Source: Eubacteriales bacterium (lineage in GTDB: Bacteria; Bacillota; Clostridia; Lachnospirales; Lachnospiraceae). From it: 64,000 nt of DNA. Position 1 is the first letter of the stretch. Every line of letters starts with the position of its first letter. The stretch covers positions 1-64,000 of the forward strand of contig JAUNOY010000008.1 in assembly GCA_030536995.1 (NCBI GenBank), read 5' to 3'. The position numbers and the translations under genes were made by a program. Under the pieces are notes generated by a model. It searched no databases. It was not told where the DNA came from and worked only from the letters and a program-made list of their open reading frames with translations. This document shows, piece after piece, positions 33,544 through 42,774 of the stretch.

Positions 33544-34169
33544 CGAATCCTCCCTTCTTTACTTTTCTCGTAAATTTTTTCCTGACTCTGCCCACAGGCA
33601 ATAGCACTTAAATAATGCTTGTGAATAACAACGCCTGAAATTAACATGCATCCGTACCTGATCATCTTATATTTTACGACAAATACAGCACTGATTCCAA
33701 ATGCCAGAAACGCATATATGCTTTTTCTTGTATTGGATTTCCCAGGTATTATCATAAGAAAAAGCAAATACCATATAATGAGCAAAGCCAATGGCTGCCA
33801 AACCGGAAGCAATCCTATCAAAACTCCAAAAGAAACTGCAATACCTTTTCCGCCCTTTCCCCTGTTAAAAGCAGAATGAGCATGTCCCAAAACAGGCGCT
33901 GCAAGTACCAATGCAAATAACAAGGAGTCTGTTCCGATATAAGATACACAAAGCACAACCGGAAGGGCTCCTTTTAAAAGATCCATAACTAAGGCAAGAA
34001 TCCCGCACACCGGACCTCCACAGGCAAATGCATTAAATACACCAGGATTTCCGTCATCAGATTCTTTTGTCACATCAATATTTTTAAAAAGATAAGGAAT
34101 GATTCTGCCAAAAAGAATACTTCCCGACAAAAATCCGAACACAATATAAAACAAATATCCATATTCCAT
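33540..34169 (-). CDS. plsY: Glycerol-3-phosphate acyltransferase (PlsY family)
   Basis: A 209-residue integral membrane protein with about five helices. The PlsY motifs are present: GSILFGRIIPYLF, GNPGVFNAFACGG and HAHSAFNRGKGGKGIAV. It uses acyl phosphate to acylate glycerol 3-phosphate. Two details are looser than the consensus: GNPGVFNA replaces the usual GNPGxTN, and HAHSAF replaces the HxxPVF motif; the next gene uses a product of this pathway. It may be a second, diverged PlsY rather than the main one. Confidence 0.82.
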   Translation of the reverse strand: MEYGYLFYIVFGFLSGSILFGRIIPYLFKNIDVTKESDDGNPGVFNAFACGGPVCGILALVMDLLKGALPVVLCVSYIGTDSLLFALVLAAPVLGHAHSAFNRGKGGKGIAVSFGVLIGLLPVWQPLALLIIWYLLFLMIIPGKSNTRKSIYAFLAFGISAVFVVKYKMIRYGCMLISGVVIHKHYLSAIACGQSQEKIYEKSKEGRIR

Positions 34170-34194
34170 AAAACAACCTACTTTCCCGGAATAA

Positions 34195-34222
34195 ATTTTA
34201 ACTCAATACCTTTTATAAACAA
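34195..34222 (-). promoter_or_regulatory. Promoter of the plsY-glycosyltransferase pair
   Basis: Minus-strand TTGTTT (34217-34222), 16-base spacer, TAAAAT (34195-34200), about 26 bases before the plsY start. Confidence 0.55.
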
Positions 34223-34247
34223 TAACAGTATAACATATCAAAAAAGT

Positions 34248-36014
34248 CTATTTAAGTCTTCCATGATACATATCACTGAACATTCCTTCTTTTTGAACCA
34301 ATCCATCAAAGGTTCCTTCCTGATTTATTTTACCATCATTTAAGACTATAATTTTATCACATTTATTTAGTGTTGTCAGTCGGTGTGCAATCGCAATAAT
34401 TGTTGTATGATCCTGCTTTTGCATCTTTTCGATTTCTGCCTGTATATGTTTTTCAGATGTATTATCCAACGCTGATGTTGCTTCATCCAAAATCAGAATC
34501 GGCGGTTTTCTTAAAAACACCCGGGCAATTGCAATCCTCTGCCTTTGTCCACCGGACAAATTACTTCCACCTTCCGCTATAAGGGTATTAAATCCTTCCG
34601 GAAGTGCATTAATATAGTCAAAAATATATGCTTTTTTTGCCGCTTCCTCTACCTCATTCATGGTTATTTTTCTATTAATTCCATATATGATATTTTCATA
34701 AATTGTTCCGGCTATTAAAAATGGTGTCTGGGGAACCAACGCAATCATATCAGCAATATGCTTTCTATCTAAGTCATTAATGCTGATTCCACCTATAACA
34801 ACCTCTCCATCTGCCTTCTCTAATTTACAAATCACCTTTATCAGCGATGACTTCCCACAGCCGGACGGTCCCGCTATTCCCAGATAACTTCCCTTCTCAA
34901 TATCAAGATTAAAATGATTCAAAATAAATTTTCCATCATCTTCTGAATAGCCAAAGTTTAAATCATGAATTGTAATCATTTTCTCTGTTGTCTTGCTTTT
35001 TGTATTACATGTACTTTCCAAATAAGAAAAATCATTTTCTATTTCAGCCATTTCAAAAAAATCGCCGGAAAGAACCATACATTCTGCCACTTCATCAAAA
35101 ATTCTATGTAATTCCTCCAATGGTTTGATCAATTGGTTAAAACATAAATATGCGGTTAAAACAGCTCCCACTGAAATGATGCCCTGAGTAGCCAGATAGG
35201 TTGATAAGCCTATGATTAATACGGTAAACACCGCCTGATTTAAGAATTTCAGACAATCATAAAATGCCATCGCCTTGTGATGTTTCATTTCTTTGTGTCT
35301 TAAAAACTCTGATTTCTCATTTAACCTGCCAGTCTCAAAATTAACACTGTCACAAATTCGTATTACTTCAATTCCGTTTATCAGTTCCACAATCGTTCCA
35401 TCCATGGCAGATTTACTTTCCAGTAATTCTACCCTTATCCCTCTCTGACTGCGGATCTGCGCAAATACAAGGATTGTTCCCAACGGAATCACTAACATCA
35501 TAGGAACTGCAAGCGCAAACGGCAGTGTCAGAAATATGGTTACAACAGAAGCCATACTATTAAATACTGCCGGGGCAAAATCCATGAACAACAATTTTTC
35601 CAGCTTAATCGTTCCATCCAGACACCGATTCAGTCTTCCGTGAATATTCCCTGTCATATTTTTTTTGAAGTATGATAACGGCGCCATCAACAAAGATTGA
35701 ATAACCAGACCTCTGGCTTTTTTTTCTGTTTGTGTTGCAATATCTTCTACCATAACTCTTCTTAGGATCTTAATCATTTCATTTACCACGTTCACTATTA
35801 AAATTAAGATTAAGAATGGGATTACTTTCTGAAAAGCCACTCCGTTTACACTCAGTATGTCGTCTGTCAGCCATCCAATGGTTTTCGGAGTGATCTGTGT
35901 TAAAATTGCAGATGTTACCATGATTACCAGAATCATCAAAAACTTAAATTTTTGTTTAAAGTCCAATAATCTGTATATTTTCTGCAGAATACTTGTTAAT
36001 CTCTTTTTCTCCAT
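34248..36014 (-). CDS. ABC exporter, membrane and ATPase domains fused
   Basis: A 588-residue half-transporter. Six-helix ABC-type-1 membrane domain (about 1-320) and an ATPase domain with Walker A GPSGCGKSS (382-390), Q-loop LVPQTPF, signature LSGGQRQRIAIARVF, Walker B ILILDEATSALD and H-loop AHRLTT. It functions as a homodimer or with a partner not seen here. No N-terminal peptidase domain is present, so it is not a processing bacteriocin exporter. It stands alone, with no ABC partner gene beside it; the AT-rich sequence upstream carries an open reading frame remnant. Substrate unknown. Confidence 0.9.
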   Translation of the reverse strand: MEKKRLTSILQKIYRLLDFKQKFKFLMILVIMVTSAILTQITPKTIGWLTDDILSVNGVAFQKVIPFLILILIVNVVNEMIKILRRVMVEDIATQTEKKARGLVIQSLLMAPLSYFKKNMTGNIHGRLNRCLDGTIKLEKLLFMDFAPAVFNSMASVVTIFLTLPFALAVPMMLVIPLGTILVFAQIRSQRGIRVELLESKSAMDGTIVELINGIEVIRICDSVNFETGRLNEKSEFLRHKEMKHHKAMAFYDCLKFLNQAVFTVLIIGLSTYLATQGIISVGAVLTAYLCFNQLIKPLEELHRIFDEVAECMVLSGDFFEMAEIENDFSYLESTCNTKSKTTEKMITIHDLNFGYSEDDGKFILNHFNLDIEKGSYLGIAGPSGCGKSSLIKVICKLEKADGEVVIGGISINDLDRKHIADMIALVPQTPFLIAGTIYENIIYGINRKITMNEVEEAAKKAYIFDYINALPEGFNTLIAEGGSNLSGGQRQRIAIARVFLRKPPILILDEATSALDNTSEKHIQAEIEKMQKQDHTTIIAIAHRLTTLNKCDKIIVLNDGKINQEGTFDGLVQKEGMFSDMYHGRLK

Positions 36015-36117
36015 ATACCATTACAATCCCTTCGCTTTCTCTTGTATTAACAAAATTATCATATAGATTTCTGATTGTAAAGCATTTATCCCTGCCGTCT
36101 TCAAAATATGCATAACG

Positions 36118-36155
36118 AAAAAAGAGAGAGTGTATTCAACATACATTCCCTCTCA
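36118..36155 (-). terminator. Terminator downstream of the GHKL kinase gene
   Basis: Imperfect hairpin on the minus strand (GAGAGGGAATGTAT against ATACACTCTCTC) followed by six T residues (A run 36118-36123). It ends the RR-kinase transcript after the lysS-like fragment. Confidence 0.6.
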
Positions 36156-36157
36156 CA

Positions 36158-36224
36158 GCAAGTAATGTCTTTCCAACCAGTTTTCCGGCTCATAGTAATC
36201 GTAGATTCCACTTAAGATTACACT
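36158..36224 (-). pseudogene. Fragment of lysS 3' region
   Basis: This 67-base stretch matches 45167-45234 inside intact lysS, same orientation, with about four mismatches and one single-base deletion. Translated, it gives VILSGIYDYYEPE (lysS has VILSGIHDYYEPE) before the deletion breaks the frame. The similarity stops sharply at both ends. It lies between the kinase stop (36242) and the terminator at 36118-36155. It is a non-coding relic of a partial duplication. Confidence 0.9.
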
Positions 36225-36241
36225 GCCAGAACATAGTCATT

Positions 36242-37639
36242 TTACAAATACAGCAATATCGTCAGTGTGAACTTCCGGTCTTTTGCGTTAATGTCCATCA
36301 CCCCGCCATATTTCTCAACAGTATCTCTGATATTCTTTAATCCAAACCCGTGATATTCTTTTTCTGTTTTTCCGGTTAAATATTCCCCTGAAGCTCCCAT
36401 CTTTAATTCTCCGGCATACGGATTACTGATTTGAATCAGCAATCTTCCTTTTGTATATTGTAATAAAAGGTAAATATATTTCTCTTCAGTCTTTTCAGCA
36501 GCCTCAATGGCATTATCAATGGCATTTCCCAAAATCACGCTCATGTCTTTTGGCAAAACAGGAAGCTGCTCCGGAATTTGTATTTCCAAATCAAACGCAA
36601 TCGTGTGTTGTTCGGCTTCCAGAATTTTATAATTAAGAATACTGTCAATTGCCGTATTTCCGCTTCGAACTTCCCGTTTATTCTCCAGTTCATTTATAAT
36701 AAATTCATCCAGATATGTTTTCGCCTGTTCTTCTTCGCCCCAATCCAACATTCCTTTTAAAACGACAAAATGATTTTTCAAATCATGATGTATACTCTTC
36801 CACGCAGATATTGACTGCTCCATATTTTTCAACTGACACTCATAATATTGATTTTCTTTTTTCAGCAATATTTTTTCATAAACATCTGCCTGCGAACGTA
36901 TGATAAAATCATACAACCAGAAAAACCATAGACATGCCAAGAATAAAAAAAGCATTATTTTTTCATCTTTATAGTACCATGACATCAGGTCAAAAGTCTC
37001 CTTTGTCTCCATATTGTACCATTCTATCTGATAAAAGATAATTGATAAGAACTCAAATAAGAAGCAATAGATTACACACAGCGTAAGTAATATACACAAA
37101 CGATATAAAGACGAATGCCTGCACCCGTTTCGCATATTACGGATACTAATAAGTGTGAAAACCAGCGCATATGTCAACATCATCGACACTATCAGACGAA
37201 ACAGCGCAGTTCTTTCAATACTGAACATCTTTATATTGTATATCTGTCTGATATACCAAAAGACCACTGCTTCCGTACCTCTGAATATCGCAAACACTCC
37301 TGCTGCCGTCAGAATGTTTTTTTTCGGATTTCTTTCATAAAGAAACGTAATTATCAATACCCCTGCGACTTCTGAGATGCACATTGCCATCGCCACTGTA
37401 TCTGATGCATGAATATCAGTTGTAAAATAATTCACACCTTTTCCTGCCATCAGCGGGGATGGATTGTTTATAAACGCAGCCAGAGTAATCATTAAAAAGT
37501 AACCTATATATATACCTGATTTCATATATACTTTCTTTTGGCTCTGTTCCTTATAAAGCGCATCAAGAATCCGATACACAATATATGTCCGCGCCGCGTT
37601 TCCTGCTATAAACATCATCTGATACAAACTTATTTCCAT
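36242..37639 (-). CDS. GHKL sensor histidine kinase (AgrC-like)
   Basis: A 465-residue membrane kinase. About six membrane segments fill residues 1-245. The cytoplasmic part has the AgrC-type phosphoacceptor motif WKSIHHDLKNH (about 280-290), N-box NAIDNAIEA and G-box GFGLKNIRDTVEKYGG. AgrC-like kinases usually sense a secreted peptide. It lies one base after the LytTR response-regulator gene, forming a pair, downstream of an ABC transporter/lipoprotein operon on the same strand. No agrD/agrB-like genes are seen, so the signal may be external. Confidence 0.9.
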   Translation of the reverse strand: MEISLYQMMFIAGNAARTYIVYRILDALYKEQSQKKVYMKSGIYIGYFLMITLAAFINNPSPLMAGKGVNYFTTDIHASDTVAMAMCISEVAGVLIITFLYERNPKKNILTAAGVFAIFRGTEAVVFWYIRQIYNIKMFSIERTALFRLIVSMMLTYALVFTLISIRNMRNGCRHSSLYRLCILLTLCVIYCFLFEFLSIIFYQIEWYNMETKETFDLMSWYYKDEKIMLFLFLACLWFFWLYDFIIRSQADVYEKILLKKENQYYECQLKNMEQSISAWKSIHHDLKNHFVVLKGMLDWGEEEQAKTYLDEFIINELENKREVRSGNTAIDSILNYKILEAEQHTIAFDLEIQIPEQLPVLPKDMSVILGNAIDNAIEAAEKTEEKYIYLLLQYTKGRLLIQISNPYAGELKMGASGEYLTGKTEKEYHGFGLKNIRDTVEKYGGVMDINAKDRKFTLTILLYL

Positions 37640-37640
37640 T

Positions 37641-38369
37641 CTATAAGTACCTTAACTCCCTTTCCAATTGCAGTTCTTTGACAGCTTTTCTCTGCCCCTG
37701 ACTGATTGGTATCATATCTCCGTTCTGCATAATCAACTGATTTGTTTCAAATATTTTCACTTTTTCATAATTTATAAGATACGATTTATGGCAAAAGAAA
37801 AATCCATATTTTTGAAGCTCCGGATAAACACTCTTTAATGTTCCATAAAATATTTCCGTCCCCATATTCATATGCATAATTATTTCCCGATTACTCGCTT
37901 CAAGATATAGTATTTCAGAGAGAAATACCTTCTTATGTGAATGTCCTTTCTTATACTGAAAAGTCTCTTCACTTTTGTTTATCAGCTTTATTGCCTTACG
38001 AAATACTTTTATAAGTTTCTTTTCATCCAGAGGTTTTACCAGAAAATGCAGTGGATGGCTCTCAAATAATTCCATAGCATATGATTGTTTGGAAGAGACG
38101 TACACAATCTGCATATAATCATTGTGCAGCTCATTTCGAATGATTTCTGCAAGTTCAATTCCACTCATCGCCCCAAGCTCAATATCCAGAAACAGCAAAT
38201 CTACCATATTACTTTCCCTGATATACCTCAGGCACTGTTCCGCAGATGTCATAACCTCTGTCTGAATTGCCACTCCTTCTGCTTCTGCATGTCTGCACAG
38301 CGCTGTCTCAATCTGTCCGCCAAGGAAGATATCATCTTCACATACAGCAATATTAATCATATTTTTCAT
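37641..38369 (-). CDS. LytTR response regulator (AgrA-like)
   Basis: A 242-residue regulator. Receiver domain (about 1-120) with the acidic cluster EDD (11-13), phosphoacceptor Asp62 in LLFLDIEL and conserved Lys in LVKP. The LytTR DNA-binding domain (about 140-242) has KKVFLSEILYLEASNREI and SYLINYEKVKIFE. It is transcribed after the ABC genes (111-base gap to the ATPase gene) and just before its kinase. It probably activates the lipoprotein-ABC operon. Confidence 0.92.
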   Translation of the reverse strand: MKNMINIAVCEDDIFLGGQIETALCRHAEAEGVAIQTEVMTSAEQCLRYIRESNMVDLLFLDIELGAMSGIELAEIIRNELHNDYMQIVYVSSKQSYAMELFESHPLHFLVKPLDEKKLIKVFRKAIKLINKSEETFQYKKGHSHKKVFLSEILYLEASNREIIMHMNMGTEIFYGTLKSVYPELQKYGFFFCHKSYLINYEKVKIFETNQLIMQNGDMIPISQGQRKAVKELQLERELRYL

Positions 38370-38480
38370 TCCTGTCTGTTTATAAATAAAGATATGTCAT
38401 TTCACAACCATCTCAATTATAGCAGTATCGCTGTATTTTGACAATTTTGACCTGCTCTGTATCACAAATTCCGAAGTAAG

Positions 38481-39122
38481 CTATTTTACCTGTGTCAGAA
38501 CTCCTGCATCCATTTCGCAGATCGTATCGCAAAATCCCTCCATATCCGGCATATTATGAGCAGCTAACAGAATAGTCTTTCCCTGTTCCCGCAATTCCTC
38601 AAACAATCTGCATACATCTGTCACTCCCCGTTTGTCCAAGCCATTAAAAGGTTCATCCAATATCAAAAGTTCCTGATTTTCCATAATTGCCTGTGCAATC
38701 CCCAGACGTTCTCTCATGCCGAGTGAATACTGCCCTACTTTTTTCTTTGAACAGGGATCCAGTCCTACACGCGTAATGGCATCCATCACTTCCTCTTTCC
38801 CAATAATTTTTTGCAAATTCGCCAGCCGTTTCAGGTTAACATATCCGCTCAAGTGAGGTAAAAATCCCGGGGATTCAATAATCATCCCAAGAGATTTCGG
38901 AAAATCAACCTCTTTTCCTATTTGTTTGCCCTGCACCTTTACATATCCACTGTCCGGTTTCAAAAAACCGCAGATACATTTAAACATAACCGTCTTGCCT
39001 GAACCATTAAAACCCACGATTCCATGAATTTTTCCCGTTTCAAAGGAATGGGAAATCTCTTTTAATACATGTTCTTTCCCAAAGGATTTCGACACTTTAA
39101 CAAGCTTTACCGCTTCCGTCAT
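38481..39122 (-). CDS. ABC transporter ATP-binding protein (immunity/efflux type)
   Basis: A 213-residue ATPase. Walker A GFNGSGKT (about 36-43), signature YSLGMRERLGIAQA (in place of LSGGQ, typical of bacitracin/lantibiotic-immunity ATPases such as BcrA and LanF), Walker B LLILDEPFNGLD and H-loop AAHNM. The start at 39122 (MTEAVKL) follows GAGGTGG; a start at 39146 would overlap the upstream permease gene by 4 bases. With two permeases and a lipoprotein it forms a LanFEG/BcrAB-like exporter. Confidence 0.9.
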   Translation of the reverse strand: MTEAVKLVKVSKSFGKEHVLKEISHSFETGKIHGIVGFNGSGKTVMFKCICGFLKPDSGYVKVQGKQIGKEVDFPKSLGMIIESPGFLPHLSGYVNLKRLANLQKIIGKEEVMDAITRVGLDPCSKKKVGQYSLGMRERLGIAQAIMENQELLILDEPFNGLDKRGVTDVCRLFEELREQGKTILLAAHNMPDMEGFCDTICEMDAGVLTQVK

Positions 39123-39142
39123 TTTTGCTTCCACCTCTTTTC

Positions 39143-40036
39143 TCATTCGTCCATTTGAATAAATACAAAATTATACGTCCGCATTTTCACACCTGACACC
39201 ACAATCAGCAAAATAACAGCTGCCAGAAATATGCCGATACTCATGCCAATCTGAGGAAGATAATCGTATCCAAAATTATGCATTGAAAATGTAGCATGAT
39301 TCAACGGCGACAGCCAACCACACAGAACATTTGCCCGATACAATTGATTTTCCGTCATATGGAACAGCTTTTGAAATAAATTCGGATTCAACAGAAATCC
39401 ATATAAATTAACCGCAAAAGCTCCGATCACTCCTGCTGCATTTCCAATCATAAGATTCAGGTACAACATGACCGCTGCAATAAATAATGAATAACAAAGC
39501 ATCAGCACAAAGACCTGCAAGGCGCATTCATAGGGCAGCATACTCTCCATTGTCTTAACAGACACCGGAACAATGCCTTTTGACGCACCTCCATATCCAA
39601 GCAATGCCGCCGTCTTACTCCATACATTACCCGGAAATGCAAATTTCGCTGCTAACACTATCTGAATAACCAATAAGAATAAATTATACAGCGTCGTGGC
39701 AGCAATCACATATACAATCTGTCCTGCCAGCCAGACGCTTCGCTTCGTTCGAATCAATCGATATGGAACCTCCTGATTTACAAACGGTATATCCGCAAAT
39801 AATAAAATAAGTAAAAGCGATGACATCATTACCGATGAAGCATCTCCGTATGTCCAGATAAATGGTTCCAATATCTGAAGGGGTGTCTCATATTGTCGGG
39901 AATATGAAAGTATTTCGTCAGATAGCAAAAGACAAAGTACAAATGACAGCAAAAATATAATTACCATACGGGAATTTCTCTTCCATCCTGAAAAATTCTG
40001 TCCCGCAAGCTGAAATATCTGTCTGATATCACGCAT
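39143..40036 (-). CDS. ABC-2 type permease, LanE/LanG-like
   Basis: A 297-residue protein with six membrane segments and a large loop after the first. Its sequence (LLLSDEILSYSRQYETPLQI loop) resembles membrane subunits of the ABC-2 superfamily; identity beyond that is by context, between the second permease and the ATPase. The gene overlaps the 40029-40766 permease gene by 8 bases, and the upstream alternative ATPase start by 4, so translation is coupled along the operon. Confidence 0.75.
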   Translation of the reverse strand: MRDIRQIFQLAGQNFSGWKRNSRMVIIFLLSFVLCLLLSDEILSYSRQYETPLQILEPFIWTYGDASSVMMSSLLLILLFADIPFVNQEVPYRLIRTKRSVWLAGQIVYVIAATTLYNLFLLVIQIVLAAKFAFPGNVWSKTAALLGYGGASKGIVPVSVKTMESMLPYECALQVFVLMLCYSLFIAAVMLYLNLMIGNAAGVIGAFAVNLYGFLLNPNLFQKLFHMTENQLYRANVLCGWLSPLNHATFSMHNFGYDYLPQIGMSIGIFLAAVILLIVVSGVKMRTYNFVFIQMDE

Positions 40037-40766
40037 ACTCCATCCTCCTTTTTACCGCCAGCACAAAACCGAACGCACAGACAATGCATAATCCCGATAA
40101 CACTGTAATACAAAATAAATTTCCATAATGAACCGGCGCCGCCCAATGTCTCGGACTCAGGAAATACAATTCCCGATAATATCTGGATTGAAACAAATCT
40201 AATACATAATACAAAACAAACGGCATCGCATAAGCGAGATACCTGTTCTTCGTCAGTACAGCAGCAGTGTTCCCTGTAAGAGACCATAAAACACCATTTA
40301 AGAATCCCCGTATCAGACTCAGCAGGAGCATTGCTGCAATAACTTCTATTTGAATCCCTTTTGTCTGTGAAGCAATATCATTCAGTCCAACATAAACAAT
40401 GAACAATACAAGCATTTCTGCAAAACATACCATCAAGCCGCCGGACAAAGCGCTTTCCAATATTTTTTTCATATAATATCGTTTCTTCCCTGTCCGGCTG
40501 CAGTAAAATAATACATATCTGCTCCGCAATTCTGTTTCTGCACACGCTCCCGCTGCAATCGGCACACAGATTGGTATAAACAGCAGCCCATTTTCGTTTA
40601 TCGTACAATACCTGAATGCCTCCACCCATCCGATTCCCTCGACACAATATTGTGTTCTTCGCAAGGTTTCCATATAAGGCGCTCCTCCTGCCAAAAGCAA
40701 TACTGTAAGCAACAGAAATCCCAACCAGAAAAAAACATTACAGGCGATTCTTTTTACCTCATTCAT
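40029..40766 (-). CDS. ABC-2 type permease, second subunit
   Basis: A 245-residue protein with six membrane segments; the RSRYVLFYCSRTGKKRYYMKKILE loop after the second helix is the usual ABC-2 feature. Its start overlaps the lipoprotein stop by one base and its end overlaps the next permease gene by 8. Two different permeases with one ATPase fit a heterodimeric membrane domain. Function inferred from context. Confidence 0.75.
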   Translation of the reverse strand: MNEVKRIACNVFFWLGFLLLTVLLLAGGAPYMETLRRTQYCVEGIGWVEAFRYCTINENGLLFIPICVPIAAGACAETELRSRYVLFYCSRTGKKRYYMKKILESALSGGLMVCFAEMLVLFIVYVGLNDIASQTKGIQIEVIAAMLLLSLIRGFLNGVLWSLTGNTAAVLTKNRYLAYAMPFVLYYVLDLFQSRYYRELYFLSPRHWAAPVHYGNLFCITVLSGLCIVCAFGFVLAVKRRMEYA

Positions 40767-42325
40767 CAGCCATCACCCCCGGTAATCGCACGCCCTTCCA
40801 TTGCCTCTATCAGGTATGAAAGATACTGCATCTCTTTTCCTCCCATACCTTCTATTGCCATAAAAGACCATGCCGGTACAAGCCATGCATGTTCCGGATT
40901 TTCATACGCAGTTATATACGTGTACCCCATATCCGCTTCTATCACGCGATACCGGAACTGTGTCGGGTCGTCCTCCGGCTGTCCTGCCGTGGTTCCTGTA
41001 TACCAGTAGAATATCTGATCTGCCAGACGTTCCTGTATCTTCTTAAACGGAAGCAAATTCGTATTCTCTGTGATAATTCTGACTTCTTCTGACATTCCTT
41101 TCCAGACAAATGACTTTACACCGCTTTCGGTTACGGTGATTGTAATTGTTTCTACCGGAAATGGCGGTGAATACATTTCCTCTGTTTCTTCAATCACTGC
41201 CGTATCCCCATCTATTACATTCAAGCCGCCAATTTCTCTGGAAAATATATAACGATAACCGCACTCTGCATCTGCCGGATCCGCCATCCACCACAAATCA
41301 TAGGAACTCCCTATTCCTTCTGTCCCTTCCGTATAGCTGTCCTGAGGAAACCATAAAGTCTGTTCGTCCGAGGCAAGACTCATATCCTCTATTTCCAGAT
41401 CTTTCAACACCTGTTCCGCCTGCTCTTTTCCTGCAGTTTTATCAAAGGTACTTTTTGTGAAACATTCTTCAAACAATTTCATTCGTTCCAGCATTTGAGG
41501 AGTAAAGGAATTTTCCTGTTGATATTCAAAAAAAATCCTGTTGCTGTTAAACTCTTCATAAGAAAAGCTCTCCAATCCGGTCATCCAACTGAATGAACTG
41601 CTGTTTCCAACTTCCGAGTCATAGGTTTCGGCTTTTATCTGCGCTTTTCTGTCAGTACCTGTTCCGCCTACATCCGCCTCAAACCAGACCTTTTCATCTC
41701 TGTTTTCATATAAATCAAAACCTTCCAGTGCAAGCTGGGACGTAAACGCTTTTTCAAATCCCTCATCCACAAATCTGGTCGTGAAGTCTATTTCTGTCTT
41801 CTCCTGTTTGACCGGCTTCTCGGGTGCGAAAGCCATTCCTGCTTCTGCACTCTGCTTAATCTTCAATTGATTCATCCAAAGATAAGACGCTGCATAAATC
41901 CCTTCTCGATTATCGATTCTGGAAATAACTTCTTCATAATTATCTTTTGTATATGGCTGACGCTCATATAGTTTTTCTCCCCCGGTAAAATATTCTACCA
42001 ATGGTTTCAGTTCTTCCTTCGTAAGTATATGATTTTTCATTTCAATAACCGGCAGATTTCCCAACTGCTTTTCTTCCATATCCAAATCTGCACAGATTAA
42101 CATTCTGTCTTTGTTTCGTAACTCCTCCATTTTCCAGTGTGCCGGAATATCTGTTTCTCTCGTTTCCCCTTCCTTCAATGGTTCAGCAATGGCACTTGCA
42201 CTTAGTCCTTCCGCTTTACTGACAACTGCACTTTCTTCCGGTGTTTTCTGACATCCTGTCAAAACAACACATAGAATGCCAATTCCTACGCCTGCCCCTT
42301 TCAACAATCCCATTCTTTTTTTCAT
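40766..42325 (-). CDS. Large lipoprotein of a transporter operon
   Basis: A 519-residue secreted lipoprotein: hydrophobic signal (residues 1-24) ending in VVLTG with lipid-anchored Cys25. The rest is extracytoplasmic, acidic and Tyr/Trp/Glu-rich, without internal membrane segments or a catalytic motif that I recognise. It may be of a DUF6034-like family, but I am unsure. First gene of the lipoprotein-permease-permease-ATPase operon, overlapping the permease by one base. The ATG at 42325 (GTGGGG upstream) is preferred over a GTG at 42334. It could capture or sense the transported peptide, by analogy with NisI-type immunity lipoproteins, though it is much larger. Confidence 0.75.
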   Translation of the reverse strand: MKKRMGLLKGAGVGIGILCVVLTGCQKTPEESAVVSKAEGLSASAIAEPLKEGETRETDIPAHWKMEELRNKDRMLICADLDMEEKQLGNLPVIEMKNHILTKEELKPLVEYFTGGEKLYERQPYTKDNYEEVISRIDNREGIYAASYLWMNQLKIKQSAEAGMAFAPEKPVKQEKTEIDFTTRFVDEGFEKAFTSQLALEGFDLYENRDEKVWFEADVGGTGTDRKAQIKAETYDSEVGNSSSFSWMTGLESFSYEEFNSNRIFFEYQQENSFTPQMLERMKLFEECFTKSTFDKTAGKEQAEQVLKDLEIEDMSLASDEQTLWFPQDSYTEGTEGIGSSYDLWWMADPADAECGYRYIFSREIGGLNVIDGDTAVIEETEEMYSPPFPVETITITVTESGVKSFVWKGMSEEVRIITENTNLLPFKKIQERLADQIFYWYTGTTAGQPEDDPTQFRYRVIEADMGYTYITAYENPEHAWLVPAWSFMAIEGMGGKEMQYLSYLIEAMEGRAITGGDG

Positions 42326-42356
42326 CAGCTTCACCCCACCGTCTGTATTTTGTTAT

Positions 42357-42384
42357 TTAGTATTGCTTCCTCTGTCATTGACAA
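42357..42384 (-). promoter_or_regulatory. Promoter of the lipoprotein-ABC operon
   Basis: Minus-strand TTGTCA (42379-42384), 16-base spacer, TACTAA (42357-42362). Weak enough to need the LytTR regulator. No clear LytTR direct repeat could be assigned. Confidence 0.45.
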
Positions 42385-42474
42385 ATACAGTATATACTTC
42401 ATATAAATCCATATTTAAAACATGTAGTAACTGGTACACTTTTTGTTGTAAATTATAATTTTTCATATCCCAAT

Positions 42475-42509
42475 AAAAAAACAGCTAGCCTTTTTTCATA
42501 GACTAACTG
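42475..42509 (-). terminator. Terminator after the AbiE-type operon
   Basis: CAGCTAG (42482-42488) pairs with CTAACTG (42503-42509) with one G-T pair, followed on the minus strand by seven T residues. Confidence 0.7.
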
Positions 42510-42769
42510 CTCGTGTTAAGTTCCATATTCAGTTTTATTTTCCAGATAAGATTGCCACACTTTCCTTCCATAACGTCTGGATATTTCAGACACTTAATAG
42601 CTTCTTCTGTTTTAAAGCAATATCGGTCTTTTAATTTATTTGGCAGCAACTGTCTAATACAAAAATCCGTCTGCACAATTAGATTGTTGCCCCGGTGTGG
42701 CAACAATCTAAGCAATGGATATAACTGCATAGATTTTGGGTTCACTGAGTCCAAAATCTTTAAGAACAC
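42503..42769 (-). CDS. Doubtful ORF between toxin gene and terminator
   Basis: An 88-residue GTG-initiated reading frame that ends inside the terminator hairpin. No domain recognised. It contains a 13-base perfect inverted repeat (42679-42711) that is more likely a structural or mobile-element relic than codons. Reported because it fills the gap; I doubt that it is expressed. Confidence 0.2.
   Translation of the reverse strand: MFLKILDSVNPKSMQLYPLLRLLPHRGNNLIVQTDFCIRQLLPNKLKDRYCFKTEEAIKCLKYPDVMEGKCGNLIWKIKLNMELNTSS
42679..42711. repeat. 13-base perfect inverted repeat
   Basis: TTAGATTGTTGCC (42679-42691) and GGCAACAATCTAA (42699-42711) around a 7-base loop. No T tract follows, so it is not a typical terminator. 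It could be the mark of a deleted insertion element or a protein-binding site. Confidence 0.7.
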
Positions 42770-42774
42770 TTGTA

